Below, piece after piece: positions 15,397 through 24,383 of a stretch of 64,000 nt of DNA; position 1 is the first letter of the stretch, and each line of letters starts with the position of its first letter. The position numbers and the translations under genes are program-made. The stretch is from positions 3,286,001 through 3,350,000 of the forward strand of contig OZ240251.1 in NCBI GenBank assembly GCA_965198285.1, read 5' to 3'. Source of the stretch: UBA11872 sp965198285. GTDB taxonomy: Bacteria; Chloroflexota; UBA11872. A model generated the notes under the pieces. It saw only the letters and a program-made list of their open reading frames with translations, was not told where the DNA came from and did not search any database.

Positions 15397-17010
15397 CTAT
15401 CGGCGCAGTCGCGCCTGGCGGGGGCGGAGGCGGGATAGGCGGGTGGTGAGTTCGGTGAGTTCGCGGCTGGCGAGGAGCCAGGCGACGCCCAGGTAGGCGA
15501 CGGCGGCGGCCGTCAGGTAGGCGGCGAGGAGCAGGGCCGAGTCGAGGCCGATGGGTCCTTCGGTCCAGGTGGTGACGCGGAGGACGGCGATGACCAAGCC
15601 CATCATGGCGGCGGCAGTTAGAGCGGTGGCGGCGACTTTGACTTCAGGTTGGCCGACCTGAATGCCGCCGCGGCGCTGGAGGATGAAGCCGAGCAGCACG
15701 GCTTCCGCCAGTACCCCGATGGAGAGGCCCAGGGCGATGCCGCGAATGCCGAGCCACTGGGCGAGTAGCCAGGACAGAGCCATGTGCAGGCCAAGGGAGG
15801 CCACGCCGACGGCTACCGGGGTTCGTGTGTCCTGCATGGCGAAGAAGCCGCGCACCAGGATTTCAATGGCGGCGTGCCCGGCCAGCCCAATTGCGAAGAA
15901 GCGGAGCGCGGTGGCGGTGACCTCGGTGGCGTGGGCATCAAAAGCGCCGCGTTGAAAGAGGACCGCGACCAGCGGTTCGGCCAAGATGACCAAGACCACG
16001 GCGGCGGGGAGATTCAGGAAGACGATATGCCGCGCGACGCCGCTGACGCGGGCGGCAAAGAGCTCGCGGTCGCCTCCGGCCCAGCGACCGGCGAGTTCGG
16101 GCAGAGCGGCCTCGCCCAAGGCCATCCCGAACACGCCGAGGGGCAGCAGCATCAGCAGGAAGCCGTTGTTGAGGGCCGCCACGGCTGATGGGCCTTGCAG
16201 CGAGGCCAGGATGTTGACGTAGATGAGGCTGGCCTGCAGCACGGCTACGCCGAGGAGGCGGGGCAGCATGAGGACGATCACGCGTCGGACGTCGGGGTTG
16301 GCAAGGCCCCAGGTCAACCGAAAGCGGCCCCAGGACGCCAGGCCGGGCGCCTGAACGCCCAGATGCAAGGCAGCGCCAATCAGCGTGCCCCAGACGAGGC
16401 CACGGAGACCGAAGGCCTGGGCCAAGACCAGGGCGCCAATGATGATGCCGACGTTGTAGAGGAGGGGGCTGAGGGCCGGCGGGACGAAGCGGCGCTCGGC
16501 CTGGAGGGCGGCCTTGGCGAGGGCGCTGAGTCCCAAGAGGACCGGGGAGAGCATGAGCCAGCGTGAGGCGTCCACGGCCAAGTTGTGCGTGTCGGACTGG
16601 AAGCCGGGGGCGATGGCTGTCATCAGCGGTTCGGCCAGTAGCGCACCAAGGGCGGCGAAGGCGGCGGTGGCCAGGAACACCAGCGTGGCGACGCCGCTCA
16701 AGAGTTGGCGCAGGGCTTCGGGATCGCCGCGGGACTTGACCTCGGCGTAGACCGGGATGACCGATGACAGCAACGCGCCGCCGGCCAGCAGCATGAAGAT
16801 GGTGTCGGGAATACGGAAGGCGGCGAACCAGGCGTCGGCTTCGGGTCCCACGCCGAACTGGGCATTGATGGCGGCCTGGCGCACGAAGCCGAGCAGCCGG
16901 CTGAGGGCGATGGAGGCCAAGACGATGCCTGCGGCGGCGGCGATGCCGCCGCCGAGGCCATCGGTGGTGTTGGCGCTCGGGACGTCCGGGCGAGGCGGCT
17001 CAGGCTTCAC
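15397..17010 (-). CDS. murJ: Lipid II flippase MurJ (MviN family)
   Basis: A 537-residue polytopic membrane protein of the MOP superfamily with about 14 hydrophobic segments. The N-terminal 'SRLLGFVRQAAINAQFGVGP' then EADAWFAAFRIPD is the MurJ signature around the essential Arg residues of helix 1-2. It flips the peptidoglycan precursor lipid II across the cytoplasmic membrane. The start is GTG at 17010, just inside a Pro-rich N-terminus; no ATG fits. It forms an operon with lepA (8-base gap) and is divergent from the glycosyltransferase gene at 17128. Confidence 0.93.
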   Translation of the reverse strand: MKPEPPRPDVPSANTTDGLGGGIAAAAGIVLASIALSRLLGFVRQAAINAQFGVGPEADAWFAAFRIPDTIFMLLAGGALLSSVIPVYAEVKSRGDPEALRQLLSGVATLVFLATAAFAALGALLAEPLMTAIAPGFQSDTHNLAVDASRWLMLSPVLLGLSALAKAALQAERRFVPPALSPLLYNVGIIIGALVLAQAFGLRGLVWGTLIGAALHLGVQAPGLASWGRFRLTWGLANPDVRRVIVLMLPRLLGVAVLQASLIYVNILASLQGPSAVAALNNGFLLMLLPLGVFGMALGEAALPELAGRWAGGDRELFAARVSGVARHIVFLNLPAAVVLVILAEPLVAVLFQRGAFDAHATEVTATALRFFAIGLAGHAAIEILVRGFFAMQDTRTPVAVGVASLGLHMALSWLLAQWLGIRGIALGLSIGVLAEAVLLGFILQRRGGIQVGQPEVKVAATALTAAAMMGLVIAVLRVTTWTEGPIGLDSALLLAAYLTAAAVAYLGVAWLLASRELTELTTRLSRLRPRQARLRR

Positions 17011-17127
17011 GATATGTGTCCAGCCGAACAGCCATGAGGGCCCGAGCCGGGGTTAGGATTGTTAGAGGATCCGCCAATGGCTAGGGCGCAACGCTGAACG
17101 ACGCGCCGCAAGTTAGGGAACCCGTTC

Positions 17128-18429
17128 GTGCCGCCGACGTTCACGCCCGACAACCTTGAAATCGTCTTCCTCTCGTTCGAGGGGCCGGACCAACCCTACT
17201 CACAGGCCGGGGGCCTGGGGGTGCGCGTGGCGCAGTTCACGCGCTCGCTGGCGCGACAGGGGTTCAGGACGCACCTGATTTTCGTCGGCGATCCCGACCT
17301 TCCGAGTTACGAAGTGCGAGAGGACAGCCGCCTGCACTTGCACCGATGGTGTCAGTGGATCAGCGAGCATCACAGGGGCGGGGTGTACGAGGCCGAAATC
17401 GAGAAGGTTCACGACTACCAGGGTTCCGTGCCGGCACACGTGACGTTCGACATTGTGGCGCCGGCCGTCGCCGAGGGCCGACAGGTGGTGGTGATGGCGG
17501 AGGAGTGGCACACGGCCGACGCGCTGTCCCGACTAAGCGACTCTTTGCACTTCAACGGATTGCGCCAGAGTTGTGTGTTGGTCTGGAACGCTAACAACGA
17601 CATGTCGTTCCACCGCATGAACTGGGACCGGATTGGTTACGTGGCGGACTTTGCGGCGGTCTCAAAGTACGTGAAGCATCAGATGTGGGACTGCGGGGTC
17701 AACCCGGTGGTGATTCCGAACGGGGTTCCATCGGAGCGACTTGAAGCCGTGGACCCGGACGCCGTGGCGGCGTTCCAACGAGCGCTGGACTGCGACCTGT
17801 GGTTCTTCAAGATCGGTCGGACCGATCCCGACAAGGGCTGGCTGGAAGCCGTGGAGGCGGTGCATAGGCTGCGCTCCCAGGGTCTCGACGCTCGCCTGGT
17901 CATGAAGCCGGGCGCTTACGAAGCCTTTGGCGACGAGGTCTACCGACACATGGTGTGGCGAGGGCTGGAGCGGGCCGAGGTGGTGACAGAGGACCGTTCG
18001 GTCGCGGGCATTGCCACGGCGCTGGGCGCCGCACCGGAGGCGGCTGTGCTGGACCTTCGGTTCTTTGTGCCGGACGACATCCTGCCGGCGTTCTATTGCG
18101 CGGCGGACGGCACGATGGCCAACAGCGGCTACGAGCCGTTTGGGCTTGTGGGGCTGGAAGCGATGGCTGCGGGCGGAATCGCCTACGTGGGGTCCACGGG
18201 CGAGGATTACGCGCGCCCGCTGCAGAACTGCGTGGTGCTGGACGACGCGGCGGAGCCGGACGAGATTGTTCGGTTTGCGCTGCAGCTGAAGGACGACTCG
18301 GTACTCAATGCATCAATTCGGGCCGGCGCACGCCGGGGGGCAGAGCTGTTTACCTGGGAAGCCGTGACGCCGATCTTCCTGACCCGAATGAGCCACCTGG
18401 CAGCCGGGCAGGGCGTGGGCGTCGGGTAG
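17128..18429 (+). CDS. GT-B fold glycosyltransferase, starch/glycogen-synthase-like (GT4/GT5)
   Basis: 433 residues. The N-terminal Rossmann half starts VFLSFEGPDQPYSQAGGLGV, the GGLG nucleotide-sugar loop of glycogen-synthase-like enzymes. The C-terminal half has EPFGLVGLEAMAAGG, the E-x7-E motif that binds the donor. A GTG start at 18429's upstream end (17128) follows AGGGA nine bases earlier. The next gene encodes a GH57 enzyme, and a second GT-B gene lies at 20542, so a role in making or remodelling an alpha-glucan is likely. The stop codon (TAG at 18427-18429) is in the same frame as the GH57 gene, with no other stop between them. Confidence 0.8.
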   Translation: MPPTFTPDNLEIVFLSFEGPDQPYSQAGGLGVRVAQFTRSLARQGFRTHLIFVGDPDLPSYEVREDSRLHLHRWCQWISEHHRGGVYEAEIEKVHDYQGSVPAHVTFDIVAPAVAEGRQVVVMAEEWHTADALSRLSDSLHFNGLRQSCVLVWNANNDMSFHRMNWDRIGYVADFAAVSKYVKHQMWDCGVNPVVIPNGVPSERLEAVDPDAVAAFQRALDCDLWFFKIGRTDPDKGWLEAVEAVHRLRSQGLDARLVMKPGAYEAFGDEVYRHMVWRGLERAEVVTEDRSVAGIATALGAAPEAAVLDLRFFVPDDILPAFYCAADGTMANSGYEPFGLVGLEAMAAGGIAYVGSTGEDYARPLQNCVVLDDAAEPDEIVRFALQLKDDSVLNASIRAGARRGAELFTWEAVTPIFLTRMSHLAAGQGVGVG

Positions 18430-18480
18430 CATTCGCGGAGCGCCAACCGGCCGCCCCACCCCCACGATCGCGCCCATCCA

Positions 18481-19680
18481 ATCGCCGACAACCTGGTTAT
18501 CTATACGCTGATTCACCAGCCGCGTCGAGTGCGTATTCCGGCGGCGCCGATCCCGCGCGGCGCGGACGCGGCGACGATCGAGGCACAACTGTTCGACGAC
18601 GAGTTGAATCGGTTCTACTTCGAGAAAGTCGCGCGCTGGTGTTACCGGCCGGCCATCAAGCTGTGGCGTGACCTGCTGGATCGGGGCCTGACGCTCGGGC
18701 TGGGAATCCCGCTGTCCACGCTGCCGCAGTTCGAGGCCTGGGACCCAGACCTGCTGCAAGAACTGAGGGCCTTGCTGCAGCACGAAAACTGCGAGCCGGT
18801 GGCGACCGAGCCGTATCACGCGGTGAGCATGCTGCTGGACCTGCCGCTGTTTGCCGCGGGGATGGAGCGGTCGGCCGCCGAGCTGCACGAGGTCTGCGGG
18901 CGGCGTCCGCGGGCTGCGGACACGACCGAGATGCTGATGTCGTCCGACATTGCGCGGACGCTGGCGCGAACGGGTTTCGAAGCCGGGTTCGTGGACGGGC
19001 GACCCTGGGTCATGGAATGGCGGAGCGCGGCCCACCTTTACAAGGAACGGGGCGGGCTGCCGCTGCTGGCAAGACACTTTGACCTGAGCGACGACGTCGG
19101 GTACCGGTTCTCGAACCAAAGCTGGGACGGGTGGCCGCTGACGGCGGACCGGTACGCCGACTGGGTTGCGGCAACGCCCGGGGACCTGGTGACGCTGGCG
19201 TGGGACTTCGAGACGTTTGGCGAGCACCACAACGTGGACACCGGCATTTTTGAGTTCATGGACGCGCTGCCGGATGCTCTGGAACGGCGGGGGGTGCGCT
19301 GCCTGACGCCGAGTGGGGCGGTTGAGGCATTTGGAGGCGAGGCGCACGATCTGCCACTGTCCCCGTTCCCAGCCACTTGGGCGGGGCAGCATGGGGGGCT
19401 GGAGTTCTTCCTGGGCAACCATGCGCAGCAGGCGGTGTTCCGGCTGATGACGGCGGCGTACGGCAGCGCGCAGTTGACGCAGGACCCGGAACTCATCGAC
19501 CTGGCGCATCTGCTGTTGCAGTCCGACAACCTGCACTGGCTGCAATGGGTCGGTAAGGAAGGCTCGGAAGCGGACGTTTCCGCCTATTTCACGCCAAACG
19601 AATGGATGTGGCTGGGCGCGGACCGGTTGCTGTGGGAGCACCAGCGCGTGTACATCAACTTCATTGACGCGATCAGTTAG
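18481..19680 (+). CDS. Glycoside hydrolase family 57 (alpha-amylase / glucan branching type), no canonical start codon
   Basis: About 399 residues. The true N-terminus must include NLVIYTLIHQPRRVR, because HQP is GH57 motif 1. The only ordinary start codon in this frame is a GTG at 18529, which would cut that strand off. Upstream to the preceding gene's TAG there is no ATG, GTG or TTG; ATC at 18481 lies where Met would be expected (I-A-D-N-L-V). Other motifs are present: TTEML (nucleophile Glu, near residue 150) and WDFETFGEHH (acid Asp, near 243). It is expected to cleave or transfer alpha-1,4-glucan. It lies in a glucan cluster, 10 bases before an aldo/keto reductase gene. Possible explanations are an AUC start, a sequencing error, or readthrough from the glycosyltransferase. 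Confidence 0.8.
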   Translation: MADNLVIYTLIHQPRRVRIPAAPIPRGADAATIEAQLFDDELNRFYFEKVARWCYRPAIKLWRDLLDRGLTLGLGIPLSTLPQFEAWDPDLLQELRALLQHENCEPVATEPYHAVSMLLDLPLFAAGMERSAAELHEVCGRRPRAADTTEMLMSSDIARTLARTGFEAGFVDGRPWVMEWRSAAHLYKERGGLPLLARHFDLSDDVGYRFSNQSWDGWPLTADRYADWVAATPGDLVTLAWDFETFGEHHNVDTGIFEFMDALPDALERRGVRCLTPSGAVEAFGGEAHDLPLSPFPATWAGQHGGLEFFLGNHAQQAVFRLMTAAYGSAQLTQDPELIDLAHLLLQSDNLHWLQWVGKEGSEADVSAYFTPNEWMWLGADRLLWEHQRVYINFIDAIS

Positions 19681-19690
19681 CGAGGCAGGC

Positions 19691-20497
19691 ATGGAGGACG
19701 TATTCCTGGGACCCACACAGACAACCGTTCCGAAAATCGGCCTGGGAACGGCCCGGTACTTCGGCGGGCGGGGCGTGCTGGTGAAAGGGCTGGCGGCAGG
19801 TCTGCGGCTAATCGACACGGCGGAGTCGTACAACGCCCGGGGCGATGAGCCCGGGGAGGCCGAGTTGCTGGTGGGGGCCGAGCTTGCCGGGCGCTGGGAT
19901 CAGACCTTTATCGCCTCCAAGATCTCGCCGCGGAACCTGGCTGCGGCCGACGTTCCTGTGCACGCCCGGGCCAGCGCGCGACGGCTGGGCGTAGAGGTGA
20001 TCGACCTGTACCAGATCCACGGGCCGAACCCGTCGATCCCGATTGGCGAGACGATTGGCGCTCTGGAGCGGCTGGTGGACGAGGGGCTGATCAGGTTTAT
20101 CGGCGTGAGCAACTTCTCAGCCGATCAACTGAAGGCGGTGCAGGACGCCGCGCAGCGCTATCCCATCGTGTCCAACCAGATTCGCTACAACCTGTTCGAC
20201 CGCGCCGTGGCGGAGGACGTGCTCGAACTATGCCGAGAGACAAAGGTCACGGTGATCGCGCATACGCCGCTGGCGTTGGCGGACTTCGGCGGGCACAGAG
20301 GCTCGGCCGTGCTGGCAGATGTCAGTCGAGCCACGGGGCGAACGCCCGCGCAGGTGATGCTGAACTGGCTGGTGGGGCAGGACGGCGTGATTGCGATTCC
20401 CAAGACGGATCGGCCCGAGCGTGTCGCGGAACTGTCGGGATCAGTCGGGTGGGAACTGGAAATCGACCAGCGCCGGGCGCTGGACGCGTGCGCCTGA
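19691..20497 (+). CDS. Aldo/keto reductase
   Basis: A 268-residue NAD(P)H-dependent oxidoreductase of the (beta/alpha)8 aldo/keto reductase superfamily. The catalytic tetrad is visible: Asp42 and Tyr47 in 'RLIDTAESYNAR', Lys77 in 'FIASKIS', His110 in 'IDLYQIHGPN'. The C-terminal cofactor segment includes 'IPKTDRPERVAE'. The start at 19691 follows AGG CAGG; TTG at 19664 is an alternative. It lies 10 bases after the GH57 gene and 44 bases before the next glycosyltransferase, so it is probably co-transcribed with the glucan genes; the substrate is unknown. Confidence 0.88.
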   Translation: MEDVFLGPTQTTVPKIGLGTARYFGGRGVLVKGLAAGLRLIDTAESYNARGDEPGEAELLVGAELAGRWDQTFIASKISPRNLAAADVPVHARASARRLGVEVIDLYQIHGPNPSIPIGETIGALERLVDEGLIRFIGVSNFSADQLKAVQDAAQRYPIVSNQIRYNLFDRAVAEDVLELCRETKVTVIAHTPLALADFGGHRGSAVLADVSRATGRTPAQVMLNWLVGQDGVIAIPKTDRPERVAELSGSVGWELEIDQRRALDACA

Positions 20498-20541
20498 TCG
20501 CCAGCGGCGGCATGGCCAACGAATCCAAGGGATAGCCGACG

Positions 20542-21744
20542 TTGCGGATTGCCATGCTCGTCTGGGAGTACCCGCCGCACGTCGTTGGAGGTCTGGGGAC
20601 GTACTCCGGGGCGATGGCCCCGGCACTGCGGGCGGCGGGGCACGACGTGCAGGTGTTCGCCGCGTTGCGGGACGGCGAAGTGCCAGAGCAGCAGCCGGAT
20701 ACGCACTGGGCGCGGCCGCTGGACCTCAGTCCAACCTACTTCGGGGTCTACAACCAGGAGGCGGCCGGTTGGGGCGCTTTCTTTGGGGAGCTGTACTCAA
20801 CAAACATCCTGTGGGCGGACGCAGTGCGGGCCGAGCATGGACGGCGCCCGTTCGACGTGATCGCGGTGCACGACTGGCTGGCGGCGCCGGCGGGGCTAAC
20901 GCTGGCGCAGCACCTGGACGTGCCCATGGTGTTTCACGTGCATAGCGCCGAATGGGGTCGCCAGCCGGGCGGGCCTTCGCCGATTGTGTCGCGGTGGGAA
21001 ACAGCGGCCGGCAGGGCGGCGGCGGCCACGATCACCGTGAGCCACGCCATGGTTCGGGACCTGATTGCGCACGGCTGGGACCCGCAACGCGTGCACGGGG
21101 TCTGGAACGGAGTAGATACGGAGCTGTACGCGCCGGACCTGCCGGGCGGACCGGCGCTGCGAGCGCGCTACGGGCTGCCGGATGACGCGCCGGTGGTGTT
21201 CTTCATTGGCCGACTAACGGGTGTGAAGGGCGCGCGGCCGCTGATAGAGGCCTGGCCGCAGGTGCTGGCGCAGCATCCAGAGGCGCGCCTGGTGTCCCTG
21301 GGCACCGGCGATCAGGACGACGAGATTCGGGGGCTGGTCGCGGAGCTGGGGGTAGAGGAATCGGTCACGCTTCGCACAGAGTGGGTTTCGGAGACCGAGC
21401 GCATCGCCCACTTCGCGGCCGCCGACCTGGTGGTGCTGCCGTCCACTTACGAGCCGTTCGGGATCGTGTGCCTGGAAGCGATGGCCTGCGGCAAGCCGGT
21501 GGTGGTGGGGGCGCGCGGGGTCGTTGGCTTCCGCGAGCAGGTGCTCAACAACGGGCCGAACCAATGCGGGCTGCACGTGAACGGGTCAGATTCCGCCGAC
21601 ATTGTCTGGGGAATCAACGAGGCGCTGGGCGCTGCAGAGCGGATGCGGTATTGGGGGCGGAATGGGCGGCAGAGAGCGGTGAAGATGTTCTCTTGGGCGC
21701 GGTGCGCGGCGCGGACGGTGGAGGTTTATAGGCGGGTTGGGTGA
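20542..21744 (+). CDS. GT-B fold glycosyltransferase (GT4/GT5), glycogen synthase-like
   Basis: 400 residues. N-terminal MRIAMLVWEYPPHVVGGLGT has the GGLG loop, mid-protein 'HVHSAEWGR' and 'ITVSHAM' follow, and C-terminal 'FFIGRLTGVKG' with EPFGIVCLEAMACGKPVV is the E-x7-E donor site. It matches the family of actinobacterial and Chloroflexota glycogen or maltose-1-phosphate synthases (GlgM/GlgA type) more than cell-wall transferases. The start is a TTG at 20542 with AAGGGA nine bases upstream. It is the last gene of the rightward glucan group. It converges with the low-GC gene at 21778 with only 33 bases between and no clear terminator. Confidence 0.83.
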   Translation: MRIAMLVWEYPPHVVGGLGTYSGAMAPALRAAGHDVQVFAALRDGEVPEQQPDTHWARPLDLSPTYFGVYNQEAAGWGAFFGELYSTNILWADAVRAEHGRRPFDVIAVHDWLAAPAGLTLAQHLDVPMVFHVHSAEWGRQPGGPSPIVSRWETAAGRAAAATITVSHAMVRDLIAHGWDPQRVHGVWNGVDTELYAPDLPGGPALRARYGLPDDAPVVFFIGRLTGVKGARPLIEAWPQVLAQHPEARLVSLGTGDQDDEIRGLVAELGVEESVTLRTEWVSETERIAHFAAADLVVLPSTYEPFGIVCLEAMACGKPVVVGARGVVGFREQVLNNGPNQCGLHVNGSDSADIVWGINEALGAAERMRYWGRNGRQRAVKMFSWARCAARTVEVYRRVG

Positions 21745-21777
21745 CTTGCCGCGTGAGAACTAGCGCGAGGCGGACGC

Positions 21778-23910
21778 TCACTCTCTCTTCACGATTCCCG
21801 TCAACGCTGCTAGGGCGAGCGTAACCGTCCCCCAGCCGACCAGCTTCAAGAGCCACAAGTAGGCCAACACGAGCCAAGCAAGCGATCCGCCACTGGCGGT
21901 ATCGATTCCCCAGCGCGACTCGATGCCTAGGTGAACGATTGGAACAAATACATCAAGCGCGTGGATGAACGGGTTGTATGGAGTAACGGAGTCCGCAGAA
22001 GTGTTGAGGAAACCTGCATCTTGTACACAGATCAAGAGTCCGAACACATAGAGGAAGAGGACGAATCCAACGACAAGCGGTCGCCATGCCTGCCAGCCAT
22101 AAAGCACTGATATATCTAAGAACTCGTCCCAACGCTTACTCCACCATCCCTGAAGAACTGTCCGTTGTTTGAGGCGCTTGGCGATCACTACGTCCCTGGC
22201 CTCCTGGTCCTGTCCGTTACGCCGGAACACAGCAGCGAGTTGATCGAAAGGCTGTGGGTGATAACCCTTCGGCTGCCGTTCCAGCCACAGCAGGCGAGTC
22301 GCAGCGTCTCGAGGCGCGTCTGGAGCAATTCGATCGTACACAAATCCGTCCAGATGCAGAGCGACGCCCTTTTCACCCAGCGTCTCGGGATCGTCAATCA
22401 ATAGTGAGACTTGAGCGCCAAGCAAATCTATCAGTCCGCCTGTCTCGAGGCCGGCATCGCGCAGCCATAGCGAATCCGCCCGGACGTGCTGGAGGTTCAG
22501 CGCCGTGGACCGGGAGCTTTCAAATCGCCCACCGGAGCAACTTAGTTGACCGCTGATTTGCGCACCTGACAACTTGACCTCGCCAGTAGCACAAAAGCCG
22601 TCCCGCAAAAGCACGCTGACTCCGATCTGCGCGCTCTCTGCTGAGAGTGCGCAGCCATCAGAGTTTTCAAACCGTCCACCAGCGCAGTTCACCTGGCCGG
22701 CGATGCGCGCACCCATTAGAAATACCGTGCCAGTAGAATAAAAGCGGCCGTTACCACCATTGAGCGTGCTAAGAAACACGCTGCCGCCAATCTCTGCTCC
22801 ATCGACAGCTAATGCGTAGCCCGCTGCGTTGTCAAAGCGCCCACCTGAGCAATTGAGAACGCCGCCGATTTGCGCGCCTACTAGCCACACTGCACCTGTG
22901 GCGTGGAACCCCGAGGCTAGACTCACAGGACCTCTGATGTTCGCCCCGTCGGCCCTGAGCGCGTAGCTCTCAGATCTCTTCATAACTTCGCGTGCTGTTA
23001 GATCGATTGGACTTCGTACGTCAGAGTCAAGCGAACAATTCTTGGACTTCTCAAATCGTCCTCCAGAACAGTCTAGGTCGCTGCCAATTCGCGCACCGAG
23101 CATTCGCACCTCGCCCGTTGCATGGAAGCTGTCGAACTTGCCTAAGAGTTTGTCTTTGTTGCATGAATTGTTGAGGAACACTCCGCGACCTATCTCCGCA
23201 TGATCTAAAGTGATGGCGACTCCATCAGGGTTCTCAAACCGTCCACCGGAACAGACCAACTGACCAGCAATCCGCGTGCCTGGGAGCCGCACCTCACCCT
23301 TGGCATGGAAGCCGTATAATTTGCAAACGAACTTGCTGACGTCATTTGGCGTGTTGAGGAACACATTGCCGCCAACTTCAAGCCCATCGGCGTTGAGAGC
23401 TGGCCCGCTATTACCAGAAATCCTTGATCCGGATAGATCGACCGAATGGCTGACCTCCGCATGAGCGAGAGATACGGCGCGTCGGACTTTCGACTGCTTG
23501 ATCTCGAGGAAGCCTTCAACAGATGCGCCTACCGCGTCGACAGAATCCAACACGCAAGTCTCGAATTGAATCGTGCGAGTGCGTGTGAGCCAAAGGAATA
23601 CGCCGTCATCAAATAGACAACACACGAACCGCGCCGCCACGGCCACCTCGGCGTGACTCATATTCACCTCGTCGGTCACGCGGGCACCCTGGACCACTAC
23701 CTGCCGCGCTGACGGCGTCCCGCCAGCTCCAACATGCATGAGGAGTCCTGCCAGCACATGCCCACGGATGGTCCTCTCCGGGCCCCATTCGTCCGGCGAA
23801 GCCAGCGTTCTTGGATCGCCACCTCCGAGATTGCACATCTTGCCGGTCGTCACAGCACCCCACATGAGTTGCTCAGGTCCGGTCAGAGCGAAACCGCTGG
23901 AGAATTCCAT
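21778..23910 (-). CDS. Repeat-rich membrane-anchored protein ('membrane-associated oxidoreductase' type), low GC
   Basis: 710 residues. An N-terminal domain (LTGPEQLMWGAVTTGKMCNL ... EWGPERTIRGHVLAGLL) precedes about nine copies of a repeat near 'FHATGEVRLLGARIGGQL' plus 'CSGGRFENxxGxAL', likely a right-handed beta-helix related to pentapeptide repeats. The last 140 residues have two or three membrane helices (RPLVVGFVLFLYVFGLLICV; SLAWLVLAYLWLLKLVGWGT). Relatives are called membrane-associated oxidoreductases, with no catalytic motif I can see here. The ATG at 23910 is chosen because the family begins near this point; upstream frame to 24036 looks spurious. Base composition is clearly lower in GC than both neighbours, suggesting recent transfer. 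Confidence 0.7.
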   Translation of the reverse strand: MEFSSGFALTGPEQLMWGAVTTGKMCNLGGGDPRTLASPDEWGPERTIRGHVLAGLLMHVGAGGTPSARQVVVQGARVTDEVNMSHAEVAVAARFVCCLFDDGVFLWLTRTRTIQFETCVLDSVDAVGASVEGFLEIKQSKVRRAVSLAHAEVSHSVDLSGSRISGNSGPALNADGLEVGGNVFLNTPNDVSKFVCKLYGFHAKGEVRLPGTRIAGQLVCSGGRFENPDGVAITLDHAEIGRGVFLNNSCNKDKLLGKFDSFHATGEVRMLGARIGSDLDCSGGRFEKSKNCSLDSDVRSPIDLTAREVMKRSESYALRADGANIRGPVSLASGFHATGAVWLVGAQIGGVLNCSGGRFDNAAGYALAVDGAEIGGSVFLSTLNGGNGRFYSTGTVFLMGARIAGQVNCAGGRFENSDGCALSAESAQIGVSVLLRDGFCATGEVKLSGAQISGQLSCSGGRFESSRSTALNLQHVRADSLWLRDAGLETGGLIDLLGAQVSLLIDDPETLGEKGVALHLDGFVYDRIAPDAPRDAATRLLWLERQPKGYHPQPFDQLAAVFRRNGQDQEARDVVIAKRLKQRTVLQGWWSKRWDEFLDISVLYGWQAWRPLVVGFVLFLYVFGLLICVQDAGFLNTSADSVTPYNPFIHALDVFVPIVHLGIESRWGIDTASGGSLAWLVLAYLWLLKLVGWGTVTLALAALTGIVKRE

Positions 23911-24131
23911 GTGGGGTCGAGGCGTGAAGTCAGGTGGGCGCTTTTCTTGAAGGTAGCAACTTCGCGACATCAAGCGGAGAAGGGCAGGCTCGCACCGACC
24001 GGTGCGCGGGAACGCGGGGACAGATCTTGGTCTCACGCGGTTCTCTAGTCGGATAGTGGGGAGTCAAGTCGCCACAGCACGACCGACCGACTAGGCCCAG
24101 GGACGATGGGTAGCCGGCGGTCGTCGGCTCT

Positions 24132-24323
24132 CTAGTCAGGTCGCAGTTCGAGGCGGGTGACGCGCTCGCTGAGGTCGGTCATGCGTTCGGCCAAGATGTT
24201 TATGCGGCCATCGAGGGCGCGGATATCGGCACGGACGTCGGTTTCCAGGGCGCGGATGTCGGCGCGCAACCAGGCGGCCAGCGCCACCATCAGGGCGGCC
24301 AATGCACCGGCCGCGCCTATCAC
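24132..24323 (-). CDS. Coiled-coil / membrane-helix mini-protein, 63 aa, start unclear
   Basis: Membrane helix (IGAAGALAALMVALAAWL) followed by a helix of repeated 'RADIRALETDV' and 'RITxLEL' heptads. The first usable start is GTG at 24323, but the reading frame continues upstream as SADLIPILGT, which aligns with the 'MTLEAVDLLAIAGIVL' N-terminus of its neighbours and lacks a start codon. The original start has probably been lost, or a rare start is used. Last of four tandem leftward genes of the same type. Confidence 0.5.
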   Translation of the reverse strand: MIGAAGALAALMVALAAWLRADIRALETDVRADIRALDGRINILAERMTDLSERVTRLELRPD

Positions 24324-24383
24324 CGTTCCCAGGATAGGGATCAGATCAGCGCTTATTGAGGAAGGCTATCCAGCCGCTGCGTG

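Noticed and set aside
14759..15496. 245-codon Gly/Val-rich frame on the plus strand
   Set aside because: Reverse reading of lepA; composition follows lepA codon bias.
18313..19833. 506-codon open frame on the minus strand
   Set aside because: Antisense to the GH57 and glycosyltransferase genes, which have clear catalytic motifs; the antisense product has no recognisable motif.
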